A stretch of DNA of 64,000 nucleotides from Microbacterium ginsengiterrae (GTDB lineage Bacteria; Actinomycetota; Actinomycetes; Actinomycetales; Microbacteriaceae). The notes below the pieces were generated by a model, which ran no database searches, was not told where the DNA came from, and was given only the letters and a program-made list of their open reading frames with translations. Made by a program: the position numbers and the translations under genes. Positions 45,937-55,467 of the stretch are shown here, piece by piece (the stretch's first letter is position 1; every line of letters begins with the position of its first letter). The stretch is taken from contig NZ_JACHMU010000001.1 in the NCBI RefSeq assembly GCF_014205075.1, forward strand, positions 2,973,643 to 3,037,642, read 5' to 3'.

Positions 45937-47604
45937 ATGACGACCTCTATGGAGAACACCTCGGCGCATCAGGGCGACGTCGTCCTCGATGTCCAGGGCC
46001 TGACGGTGACGCTGTCGAGCGATGGACGACGCAATCGCGTCGTCGATGAGATCGATCTGACCGTCCGGCGTGGCGAGGTGTTCGCTCTACTCGGCGAATC
46101 GGGCTCGGGCAAGTCGATGACGGCACGCGCGGTGATGGGACTGCTCGACAAAAACGATGTCGAGGCCACTCGTATGATGCTCGGAGACACAGACCTGCTC
46201 GGACTCACGACGGAGCAGCATCGTCGCCTGCGAGGCGTGCGTATCAGTCTGGTGATGCAGGACGCCCTGTCCGCTCTGAACCCCGTACTGAGCATCGGAG
46301 ATCAGATCACCGATCTCATCCGCGCGCATCGCGCGGCCTCCCGACGAGGCGCGCTCTCTCGCGCCATCGAGCTGCTCGGACTCGTCGGCATCCCTCAACC
46401 CGACCAGCGTGTGCACGACTATCCGCATCAATTCTCAGGAGGACAGCGCCAGCGCATCCTCATCGCGATGGCGATCGCGCTGGAACCCGACGTCATCATC
46501 GCGGATGAGCCCACGACCGCTCTGGACGTCACCGTACAGGCTCAGATCCTTGATCTTCTCCTCTCGCTCAGGGCTCGGCTCGGCATGGGGATCGTACTGA
46601 TCACTCACGACCTCGGGGTCGTCATGGAGGTCGCCGACCGAGTCGCGGTCATGCGGTATGGGCGAATCGTGGAGGCCGGCGATGCCGACACAGTGCTCAC
46701 CGAGCCGCAGCACCCTTACACGATTCAGCTCCTTCATTCGATGCCCAAGGACGTGAGTGCGGCGGTCGAGGATCTGGACGCTCACCCGATCATGGAAGGC
46801 CGGGGGCTTCGCCGCACGTTCCGTAGTGGAAGCGGCCGCCGCGCCCACCGCGTCGACGCGGTCGGGGGCGTGGATCTACAGCTGCGAAGCGGTGAGATTC
46901 TTGCCATCGTCGGCGAGTCGGGCAGCGGCAAGTCCACGCTCGCGCGGATGCTCGTTGGCCTGGATTCGCCGGACGAGGGAACCCTGAGCTTTCGAGGACA
47001 GGATGTCACACGCGGACGGATGGCAGACCGCAAGATTCTGCGACGCGGCGTGCAGATGGTCTTCCAAGACCCGTACATGTCTCTGAACCCGCGGATGACC
47101 GTGCAGCAGATCATCGCCGAGCCCTTGGCAGCGAATCGCTCAGGCACAGCAGCGGAGCGTCGACAGCGGGTGCACGAACTCCTCGATCTGGTCGGCCTCT
47201 CGCCTGAGATGGCCACCCGCTTCCCCCATCAGTTCTCCGGGGGGCAGCGCCAGCGCATCGGGATCGCCCGTGCGCTCGCCCTCCGACCTGACGTTCTCGT
47301 GTGCGACGAACCGGTGTCCGCACTGGACGTGTCGATCCGAGCGCAGATCATCGACCTGCTGTGCGACCTCAGAGAGCGTCTCGGCATGACAATAGTCTTC
47401 ATCGCCCACGATCTCTCACTCGTCCGACACATCGCTGATCGGGTGGCGGTGATGTATCGAGGGAACATGGTCGAAACCGGAGCGACCGATGAGGTCTACA
47501 CGAACCCCGCACACGAATACACGCGCGCGCTTCTTTCTGCTATCCCACCGCAGACCCGCGCCGATCGAGGGATGCTCTCCCGTCGTACGCGACTCAGCGC
47601 TTGA
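45937..47604 (+). CDS. Fused double-domain peptide ABC transporter ATPase
   Basis: A 555-residue double ATPase serving the permeases encoded divergently. Domain 1: LLGESGSGKS, FSGGQRQR, DVIIADEPTTALD, LITHD. Domain 2: IVGESGSGKS, FSGGQRQR, LVCDEPVSALD, IAHD. Start is ATG 45937; an in-frame GTG at 45928 is closer to the AGGAG at 45919-45923 and equally possible. The right copy of the flanking repeat begins five bases after the stop. Confidence 0.94.
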   Translation: MTTSMENTSAHQGDVVLDVQGLTVTLSSDGRRNRVVDEIDLTVRRGEVFALLGESGSGKSMTARAVMGLLDKNDVEATRMMLGDTDLLGLTTEQHRRLRGVRISLVMQDALSALNPVLSIGDQITDLIRAHRAASRRGALSRAIELLGLVGIPQPDQRVHDYPHQFSGGQRQRILIAMAIALEPDVIIADEPTTALDVTVQAQILDLLLSLRARLGMGIVLITHDLGVVMEVADRVAVMRYGRIVEAGDADTVLTEPQHPYTIQLLHSMPKDVSAAVEDLDAHPIMEGRGLRRTFRSGSGRRAHRVDAVGGVDLQLRSGEILAIVGESGSGKSTLARMLVGLDSPDEGTLSFRGQDVTRGRMADRKILRRGVQMVFQDPYMSLNPRMTVQQIIAEPLAANRSGTAAERRQRVHELLDLVGLSPEMATRFPHQFSGGQRQRIGIARALALRPDVLVCDEPVSALDVSIRAQIIDLLCDLRERLGMTIVFIAHDLSLVRHIADRVAVMYRGNMVETGATDEVYTNPAHEYTRALLSAIPPQTRADRGMLSRRTRLSA

Positions 47605-47608
47605 TTGT

Positions 47609-47630
47609 TGGTGCTCATCGGCTGATCCGC
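47609..47630 (+). repeat. Right 22-bp direct repeat
   Basis: Identical to 37855-37876 and in the same orientation. It preserves the last chaA codons (GTGCTCATCGGC, V-L-I-G) and TGA although no chaA gene is here. Bases on both outer sides differ between the copies. Confidence 0.93.
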
Positions 47631-47650
47631 GGTCAACAGACTGAGCAGCC

Positions 47651-48340
47651 TCAGACGCCGGGTCGCACCGAGAGATCGGTGATCTGCGCGTCGCGCGGCA
47701 GGTCGAGCGCGGTGATGATCGTCGTTGCCACGGACTCCGGATCGATGAAGCGAGCGGGGTCGTACTCCGCCCCTTCCTGCTGGTGCACGCGCTCCTGCAT
47801 CGGCGTGGCCGTCCGTCCGGGGAAGACCGATGTGACGCGGACGCCGTGTTCGGCCTCTTCTGCCCGGAGCGCGTCGGCGAGAGCCTTCAGCCCGTGCTTC
47901 GACGCGGCGTACGCTCCCCACTCGGGGTTCGCACGCAGGCCTGCACCGGAGTTGACGAACAGGACCTGGCCTCGCGAGACACGCAGCATCGGAAGGAACA
48001 ACCGCGTGAGCTCCGCCGGCGCGATGAGGTTCACCGCGAGCTGCTGCTCCCAGATCCCGGACGGGAGGTCTGCGACCCGACCGAGATCGACGATGCCCGC
48101 GACGTGGACGAGTGTGTCGACACGCTCGGGCAGCTGCTGCTTCGAGAACGCCCAGGACAGACGCCCCGGCTGTGTCAGGTCGCCGACGAGCGTCATGGCA
48201 CCCGGGTGACGCGCAGCGAGTTCCCGCGCCCGGCCGGCGTCGCGAGCGAGCAGCACGACCTCATCGCCCCGCTCATGCAGCCGCCGGGTGAGCGCCGCGC
48301 CGATTCCCGACCCGGCACCGGTGATCAGGTGCACGGTCAT
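47651..48340 (-). CDS. Short-chain dehydrogenase/reductase
   Basis: A 229-residue classical SDR: cofactor motif LITGAGSGIG at the N-terminus, VAGIVDLG, and the catalytic YAASK (YxxxK) in WGAYAASKHGLKAL with SVFPGRTATPM. Substrate unknown. It starts one base after the rsfS stop, and its downstream end faces the right repeat of the insertion. Confidence 0.92.
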   Translation of the reverse strand: MTVHLITGAGSGIGAALTRRLHERGDEVVLLARDAGRARELAARHPGAMTLVGDLTQPGRLSWAFSKQQLPERVDTLVHVAGIVDLGRVADLPSGIWEQQLAVNLIAPAELTRLFLPMLRVSRGQVLFVNSGAGLRANPEWGAYAASKHGLKALADALRAEEAEHGVRVTSVFPGRTATPMQERVHQQEGAEYDPARFIDPESVATTIITALDLPRDAQITDLSVRPGV

Positions 48341-48341
48341 G

Positions 48342-48719
48342 TCAGGAGCGCTCTGCCGCCTCGGTGAGCTCGATCGGAACGACCGGGCAGTCCTTCCACA
48401 GGCGCTCGAGCCCGTAGTAGACGCGCTCCTCGCCGTGGAACACGTGCACGATCAGGTCGCCGAAGTCCAGCAGGACCCAGCGGGCCTCCGTGCGGCCTTC
48501 TCGGCGGACGCGCTTGTGCCCCGCCTCATGCAGACGGTCCTCGATCTCGTCGGCGATCGCAGCGACGTTCCGCTCGCTGTTACCGGTGACGATGAGGAAG
48601 ATGTCGACGAGCGGAAGCGGCTCGGACACGTTCAACGCGACGAGGTCTTCGCCGCCCTTGGCCGCGGCGGCGTCTGCCGCGATCTGCAGCATCTGTTCGG
48701 CGTTCTCCGGTGACTGCAT
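48342..48719 (-). CDS. rsfS: Ribosomal silencing factor RsfS
   Basis: Binds ribosomal protein L14 (uL14) and blocks subunit joining under nutrient limitation. The 125 residues have the family features LVALNVSEPLPLVDIFLIVTGNSERNVAAIADEIEDRL, EARWVLLDFGDLIVHVFHGEERVYYGLERLW. The ATG overlaps the stop of the upstream gene (TGATG). The nadD-rsfS linkage is conserved, here with one gene inserted. Confidence 0.95.
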   Translation of the reverse strand: MQSPENAEQMLQIAADAAAAKGGEDLVALNVSEPLPLVDIFLIVTGNSERNVAAIADEIEDRLHEAGHKRVRREGRTEARWVLLDFGDLIVHVFHGEERVYYGLERLWKDCPVVPIELTEAAERS

Positions 48720-49861
48720 CAGCCGAAGACGTTCGTGGTGAAGGCGACGATCAGCGCGACGGCGAGAGCCAGTGCGAGTCCGCCTGCCGTGATGGCCAGG
48801 GTGAGCATCAGTTTGTTGCCCTTCTCAGGAGCCGGGGGTCGGATGACCTCTCCGGCAGGTTTGATCGTGCTCACCGCCGAGCTGGCGGCGATCGGTGTGG
48901 GCGAAGACGTCAGCGGCAGTTCGCCGTCGATGAGGACAGCATCGATGTCCTTGCCATCGGCGGTGCCGTGCGCGTGTCCCTGGGACCCCAGTCCCTTGGG
49001 GAGCTCGTAGCTGCCCGTGATGAGCAGCTCGCCCGTCGAGGCGACAGGACCGGAGAGCGACCCCTCCCCCGGGTGGGTGAAGATGAGAGTGTTCGGAGCG
49101 CGGTGCGTTCCGCCGGAATCGGACGTGATGAGCTCGTCGAACGACGGGGCGAAGTCGGGGACGTCCGTCTGGCCGTCGAGCAGCTGCGTGCCGAGATCCG
49201 GGCTGACGATCGGACGCTCCCCTGTGACGATCGCGTCGGCATCGGAGAGTTCTTCCTCCGCGTCGGCGTCTTCGTCCTCGTCGAGGTCCTGCTGCGCCTC
49301 GTGCGTCGTGACGCCGAACACCGAGCTGACCTCGTCGGACTCCGAGTCGACATCGGCCTCGAACGCAGTCTGGGCGTCTTCGATGACGTCCGTCTCCGCC
49401 TGGGCGGGCACCGGCGCGAACACCGGCAGACCGTCGACGATGTCAGTGGTCTCGACAGATTCCGACGAGGGCGCCTCGACCTCGTCCGTGCGCGCGCTGT
49501 CCTTCTGGGCCTTTTCGTCGGCTGCGTCCTCGGTGGGCGTGGCGGGCACGGACGCGGCGCGCATGCGCTCCCGCGCACGAGCCTGCCGGCGCGTGAGGGG
49601 CGTTACCGACCCCTCGCCTGCCGCCTCAGTGGGAGTGTATTCCGTGGGGCCCGACGAGGCCGGAGCGGACGCGGCGGGAGTGGACGGTGCGGGATCGACG
49701 GACGATGCAGAATCCTCCGCTGGAGCCGCCGGCGTCTGGGCTGCCTGCTTCGCGGCGGCGGCTTCGTGTTCACCGATCACCGGTGTCGCACCGGTGAGGC
49801 GGATCTCCCGCAATTGCTTGCGGGTCAGCGGTCGATCGCCCTGCTGATCCGATGTGCTCAT
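48719..49861 (-). CDS. Acidic low-complexity protein with C-terminal membrane anchor
   Basis: A 380-residue protein of unknown function. It starts [21 protein letters not shown], a basic helix. A second basic patch ([15 protein letters not shown]) is followed by a long Ser/Thr/Ala/Glu/Asp-rich disordered region, and a single hydrophobic segment near the C-terminus ([24 protein letters not shown]). This suggests a tail-anchored membrane protein with a large cytoplasmic disordered part. It is coupled to nadD (ATGA) and rsfS (TGATG), so it is cotranscribed with both. Confidence 0.85.
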   Translation of the reverse strand: MSTSDQQGDRPLTRKQLREIRLTGATPVIGEHEAAAAKQAAQTPAAPAEDSASSVDPAPSTPAASAPASSGPTEYTPTEAAGEGSVTPLTRRQARARERMRAASVPATPTEDAADEKAQKDSARTDEVEAPSSESVETTDIVDGLPVFAPVPAQAETDVIEDAQTAFEADVDSESDEVSSVFGVTTHEAQQDLDEDEDADAEEELSDADAIVTGERPIVSPDLGTQLLDGQTDVPDFAPSFDELITSDSGGTHRAPNTLIFTHPGEGSLSGPVASTGELLITGSYELPKGLGSQGHAHGTADGKDIDAVLIDGELPLTSSPTPIAASSAVSTIKPAGEVIRPPAPEKGNKLMLTLAITAGGLALALAVALIVAFTTNVFG

Positions 49862-50460
49862 GCCTTGCTCCGATACAGATGATGCTTCGCGATGTATTGA
49901 ACGACTCCGTCGGGAACGAGATACCAGACCGGCTGATCATCGTGGACGCGCTCACGGCACGCCGTCGAGGAGATCGAGAGGGCCGGTACCTCGAGTTGGC
50001 TGACGTTGTCGCTCGGGAGTCCGTCCGTGCTCAGGACATGTCCTGGCCGGGAGACCGCGACGAAGTGGGCCAACTCCCACAACTCATCATGGTCCCTCCA
50101 ACTGAGAATTTGCGCCACGGCATCCGCACCGGTGATGAAGAACAGTTCGGCGTCCGGGCGCTGCTCCTTCAGATCACGGAGCGTGTCGATCGTGTACGTG
50201 GGGCCCTCACGGTCGATGTCGACCCTGCTGACGGTGAAACGAGGGTTGGATGCCGTCGCGACGACGGTCATCAGGTAGCGATGCTCGCTCGGGGTGACAT
50301 TCGACTTCTGCCACGGATGCCCCGTCGGAACGAACACGACCTCATCGAGGTCGAACGAGTGCGCGACTTCGCTCGCCGCGACCAGGTGCCCGTGGTGGAT
50401 CGGGTCGAACGTCCCGCCCATCACTCCGATCCGGGGGGCACGCGTGGTCGTCGTCTCCAT
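49858..50460 (-). CDS. nadD: Nicotinate-nucleotide adenylyltransferase
   Basis: Forms nicotinate adenine dinucleotide in NAD synthesis. The 200 residues have [22 protein letters not shown] (nucleotidyl-transferase GxFxPxHxGH motif), [11 protein letters not shown] and the C-terminal [13 protein letters not shown] motif. The stop overlaps the start of the acidic protein gene. Confidence 0.96.
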   Translation of the reverse strand: METTTTRAPRIGVMGGTFDPIHHGHLVAASEVAHSFDLDEVVFVPTGHPWQKSNVTPSEHRYLMTVVATASNPRFTVSRVDIDREGPTYTIDTLRDLKEQRPDAELFFITGADAVAQILSWRDHDELWELAHFVAVSRPGHVLSTDGLPSDNVSQLEVPALSISSTACRERVHDDQPVWYLVPDGVVQYIAKHHLYRSKA

Positions 50461-50465
50461 ACGCC

Positions 50466-50690
50466 TTAGTGGCCGTGCCCTGCCCCGTGTCCGTCGGCGC
50501 CGTGCTTCTGCGCCCAGGCCTCTGCCTTGGCGGAGTGGCGGTTCGCGACGTGGCGGTACGAGAACGTGACGAGCCCGAGCACGGCGAACAGCGCTGCGGC
50601 GATGAGGCCGAAGATGAGCGTCTCAAGGGCCACGTTTCCGTGGTGCTCCGTTTCAGCGGCTGCCATCGCAATCTGTGCGACGAGGTTCAT
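50466..50690 (-). CDS. Small His-rich membrane protein
   Basis: A 74-residue protein with one clear membrane helix ([25 protein letters not shown]) and a soluble tail rich in Ala, Lys and His ending [12 protein letters not shown]. Similar short membrane proteins occur between proA and nadD in related actinobacteria, as far as I recall; function unknown. The His-rich tail might bind a metal. The nadD start is six bases downstream. Confidence 0.8.
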   Translation of the reverse strand: MNLVAQIAMAAAETEHHGNVALETLIFGLIAAALFAVLGLVTFSYRHVANRHSAKAEAWAQKHGADGHGAGHGH

Positions 50691-50742
50691 CCTGTCTCCG
50701 TTTCGTGACCGGGTGCGGGTAAAGGCACACTCATCCTATCGC

Positions 50743-51996
50743 TCAGCCGCGCGTCTGACCCGACCCGCGCGCGAGCCACTTCGTGCTGGTGAGCTCCGCC
50801 AGCCCCATCGGCCCGCGTGCGTGCAGCTTCTGGGTGGAGATCCCCACCTCCGCGCCGAATCCGAACTCGCCGCCGTCGGTGAACCGTGTGGACGCGTTCG
50901 CCATGACGACAGCCGAATCGACCTCAGCGAGGAAGCGCTCCGCGTTGCGCGAATCGGTCGTGATGATCGACTCCGTGTGACCGGTGCTGTAGGTGCGGAT
51001 GTGGGCCAGCGCCTCATCCAGGTCGTCCACGACCTTCATGGCGATCTCGGGGCCGAGATACTCGGTCGCCCAGTCCTCATCGGTCGCGGGGATGATGTTG
51101 CTCATGAGCCCTGCGACCATGTCGTCGCCGTGGATCGCGACGCCTTCACTCTGCAGCGCGCTGGCGACCAACGGCACGAGGCGCGGCGCGGCCTGACGAA
51201 GCACGAGCACGGTCTCGACGGCGTTGCAGACGCTCGGGCGCTGGACCTTGGCGTTCACGACGATCTCACGGGCCCAGTCATCGGGCGCCGACTCGTCGAG
51301 CACGATGTGCACGTTGCCCGCACCCGTCTCGATCACCGGGACCGTCGACTCGGTGACGACCGTCTCGATGAGAGCGGCACTGCCCCGAGGCACGAGCACG
51401 TCGACGAACCCTCGGCCGTTCATGAGGGCCTTGGCTCCGTCGCGCCCGAAATCATCGACGGTCTGGATGGCCTCCGGGGTGACACCGGCGCGCTCGAGGG
51501 CGTCGCGCATGACCTGGACCAGCACCGTGTTCGATTCCCTGGCGGCGCTCCCGCCGCGGAGCACCCCGGCGTTGCCGGCGCGCAGTGCGAGCGCCGCGAT
51601 GTCGACGGTGACGTTGGGACGCGCCTCGTAGATCGCGCCGACGACTCCGAACGGCACCCGCACCTGTTCAAGGGCGACACCGTTGGGCATCCGGTGCCCG
51701 CCGACCACCTGGCCGACCGGGTCGGGGAGGACGGCGATGTCGCGCACAGCGCGCGCGAGTGCGGCGATGCGCCCATCGTCCAGCGTCAACCGATCGATCA
51801 ACGAGTCGCCGATGCCGCCGGCGCGACCGTTCTCGACGTCGCGTCGGTTCGCGGCGATGATGGTCTCGGCGTTCTCCTCGAGACCGCGGGCGATGCTCTC
51901 GAGCGCGCGGACCTTGTCGTCGCTGGTGAGGCGTGCCGTCTCCCGCGACGCCTCCTTGGCGCGCGAGAGCCGGTCCTGCGGGGTGTCGGTGGTCAT
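50743..51996 (-). CDS. proA: Glutamate-5-semialdehyde dehydrogenase
   Basis: Reduces glutamyl-5-phosphate to the semialdehyde in proline synthesis. The 417 residues have VPFGVVGAIYEARPNVTVDIAALALRAGNAGVLRGG, the catalytic Cys in KVQRPSVCNAVETVLV, and the C-terminal GEFGFGAEVGISTQKLHARGPMGL. It begins nine bases after the proB stop. Confidence 0.97.
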   Translation of the reverse strand: MTTDTPQDRLSRAKEASRETARLTSDDKVRALESIARGLEENAETIIAANRRDVENGRAGGIGDSLIDRLTLDDGRIAALARAVRDIAVLPDPVGQVVGGHRMPNGVALEQVRVPFGVVGAIYEARPNVTVDIAALALRAGNAGVLRGGSAARESNTVLVQVMRDALERAGVTPEAIQTVDDFGRDGAKALMNGRGFVDVLVPRGSAALIETVVTESTVPVIETGAGNVHIVLDESAPDDWAREIVVNAKVQRPSVCNAVETVLVLRQAAPRLVPLVASALQSEGVAIHGDDMVAGLMSNIIPATDEDWATEYLGPEIAMKVVDDLDEALAHIRTYSTGHTESIITTDSRNAERFLAEVDSAVVMANASTRFTDGGEFGFGAEVGISTQKLHARGPMGLAELTSTKWLARGSGQTRG

Positions 51997-52005
51997 CCGC
52001 TCAGC

Positions 52006-54383
<2,378 letters not shown>

Positions 54384-54397
54384 CTACTGTGCTGCGA

Positions 54398-54655
54398 TTA
54401 CTGAGCAGCGGCGACGATGTTGACGACCTTGCGGCCGCCCTTCGCGCCGAACTCGACTGCGCCCGCTTCGAGAGCGAACAGCGTGTCGTCACCGCCACGG
54501 CCGACGTTCACGCCGGGGTGGAAGTGGGTGCCGCGCTGACGGACGATGATCTCGCCGGCGTTGACCTGCTGACCGCCGAAGCGCTTCACGCCAAGTCGCT
54601 GGGCGTTGGAGTCACGACCGTTGCGGGTGGAGCTTGCGCCCTTTTTGTGTGCCAT
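54398..54655 (-). CDS. rpmA: 50S ribosomal protein L27
   Basis: The 85 residues start [31 protein letters not shown], complete for the family. The N-terminal tail reaches the peptidyl transferase centre. It follows rplU by 18 bases. Confidence 0.98.
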   Translation of the reverse strand: MAHKKGASSTRNGRDSNAQRLGVKRFGGQQVNAGEIIVRQRGTHFHPGVNVGRGGDDTLFALEAGAVEFGAKGGRKVVNIVAAAQ

Positions 54656-54673
54656 GTCCTTTGCCTCTTCTGC

Positions 54674-54982
54674 TTACTTGATGCCGGTGATCTTGACGCG
54701 CGTGAGCTCCTGGCGGTGGCCCTGACGCTTCTTGTAGCCGGTCTTGTTCTTGTACTTCTGGATGACGATCTTCGGGCCGCGGAGGTTGCCGATGACCTCG
54801 GCCGTGACCGTGACCTTCGCCAGCTTGTCGGCGTCGGTGGTCACCGTCGAACCGTCGACGAGAAGGACTGCGGGCAGTTCGATCTTCTCACCCTGAGCAG
54901 CCTGAACACGGTCGAGCTGAACGATCGTGCCGACCTCGACCTTCTCCTGCCGCCCACCGGCGCGCACTACTGCGTAAACCAC
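54674..54982 (-). CDS. rplU: 50S ribosomal protein L21
   Basis: The 102 residues start (V/M)[17 protein letters not shown] and end [14 protein letters not shown]. The GTG at 54982 gives the usual length; an upstream frame to 55027 adds 15 residues not seen in the family. First gene of the rplU-rpmA-obgE-proBA-nadD-rsfS series, with its own promoter about 145 bases upstream. Confidence 0.97.
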   Translation of the reverse strand: MVYAVVRAGGRQEKVEVGTIVQLDRVQAAQGEKIELPAVLLVDGSTVTTDADKLAKVTVTAEVIGNLRGPKIVIQKYKNKTGYKKRQGHRQELTRVKITGIK

Positions 54983-55128
54983 TTGATACCTGTTTCGTTG
55001 GGGAGCGGATAGCTCCGAAAATCTCACGGGAAGACTGTGCCTGCGTTCGTCTCAGGTCCGACGGGTACGAGCACAAGGCTCCGGCCTGTCACCCGCTGGG
55101 GACGACGCAGCTCACGCACCAAGGGACT
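54983..55128 (-). promoter_or_regulatory. rplU mRNA leader
   Basis: About 140 bases separate the promoter -10 from the GTG start, long enough for an autoregulatory leader. L21 leaders are known in Firmicutes; I cannot fold this one confidently enough to assign it to a described family. Confidence 0.4.
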
Positions 55129-55157
55129 ACTTTACCGGATGAGGCACTGTCTCGCAA
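55129..55157 (-). promoter_or_regulatory. Promoter of the rplU operon
   Basis: Minus-strand -35 TTGCGA (complement of 55152-55157), a 17-base spacer and -10 TAAAGT (complement of 55129-55134). It points toward rplU. Confidence 0.75.
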
Positions 55158-55197
55158 AAGCTGACCGCGTCGTGTCGCCCCGCCGTAGGATCGCGAG

Positions 55198-55467
55198 GTG
55201 ACCGTACTGATCGACGACCCCATCTGGCCCGCTCACGGACGGCTGTGGGCGCACCTGGTCAGCGACAGCAGCCTTGATGAGCTGCACGCCTTCGCCCGGC
55301 GCAACGCGCTTCCTCCGCGGTCGTTCGACCAGGACCACTACGACGTCCCCGAGGAGTCGCTGCCCCGACTCCTTGCCGCCGGCGCTGAGCGCGTCGGCGG
55401 CAAGGAGTTGGTGCGACGACTGATCGCGTCAGGACTTCGAGTCCCCGCCCGCGACAGACGCGGATGA
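55198..55467 (+). CDS. DUF4031 domain protein
   Basis: An 89-residue protein (MTVLIDDPIWPAHGRLWAHLVSDSSLDELHAFARRNALPPRSFDQDHYDVPEESL) matching DUF4031, a small actinobacterial family without known function. The start is GTG at 55198. Its last 39 bases overlap the 3' end of the RNase E/G gene on the other strand. Confidence 0.88.
   Translation: MTVLIDDPIWPAHGRLWAHLVSDSSLDELHAFARRNALPPRSFDQDHYDVPEESLPRLLAAGAERVGGKELVRRLIASGLRVPARDRRG

Larger units (their letters stand above)
37877..47630. mobile_element. Putative 9.75-kb genomic insertion: peptide/amide uptake and hydrolysis module
   Basis: Bounded by exact 22-bp direct repeats, the segment holds eight complete genes and no housekeeping gene: a double-AsnC regulator, two hydrolases, two permeases, a binding protein, an M19 dipeptidase and a divergent fused ATPase. 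Together they form a self-contained import and degradation pathway. The left repeat is functional chaA coding sequence. The right copy repeats the chaA C-terminal codons and stop but follows a different gene, as expected if an element inserted at the chaA 3' end with duplication of its target. No integrase or transposase is inside, so the mechanism is unknown. Confidence 0.7.

Noticed and set aside
37877..47608. Conjugative element, prophage or composite transposon
   Set aside because: No integrase, transposase, relaxase or phage gene and no terminal inverted repeats are present. Only direct repeats bound the segment.
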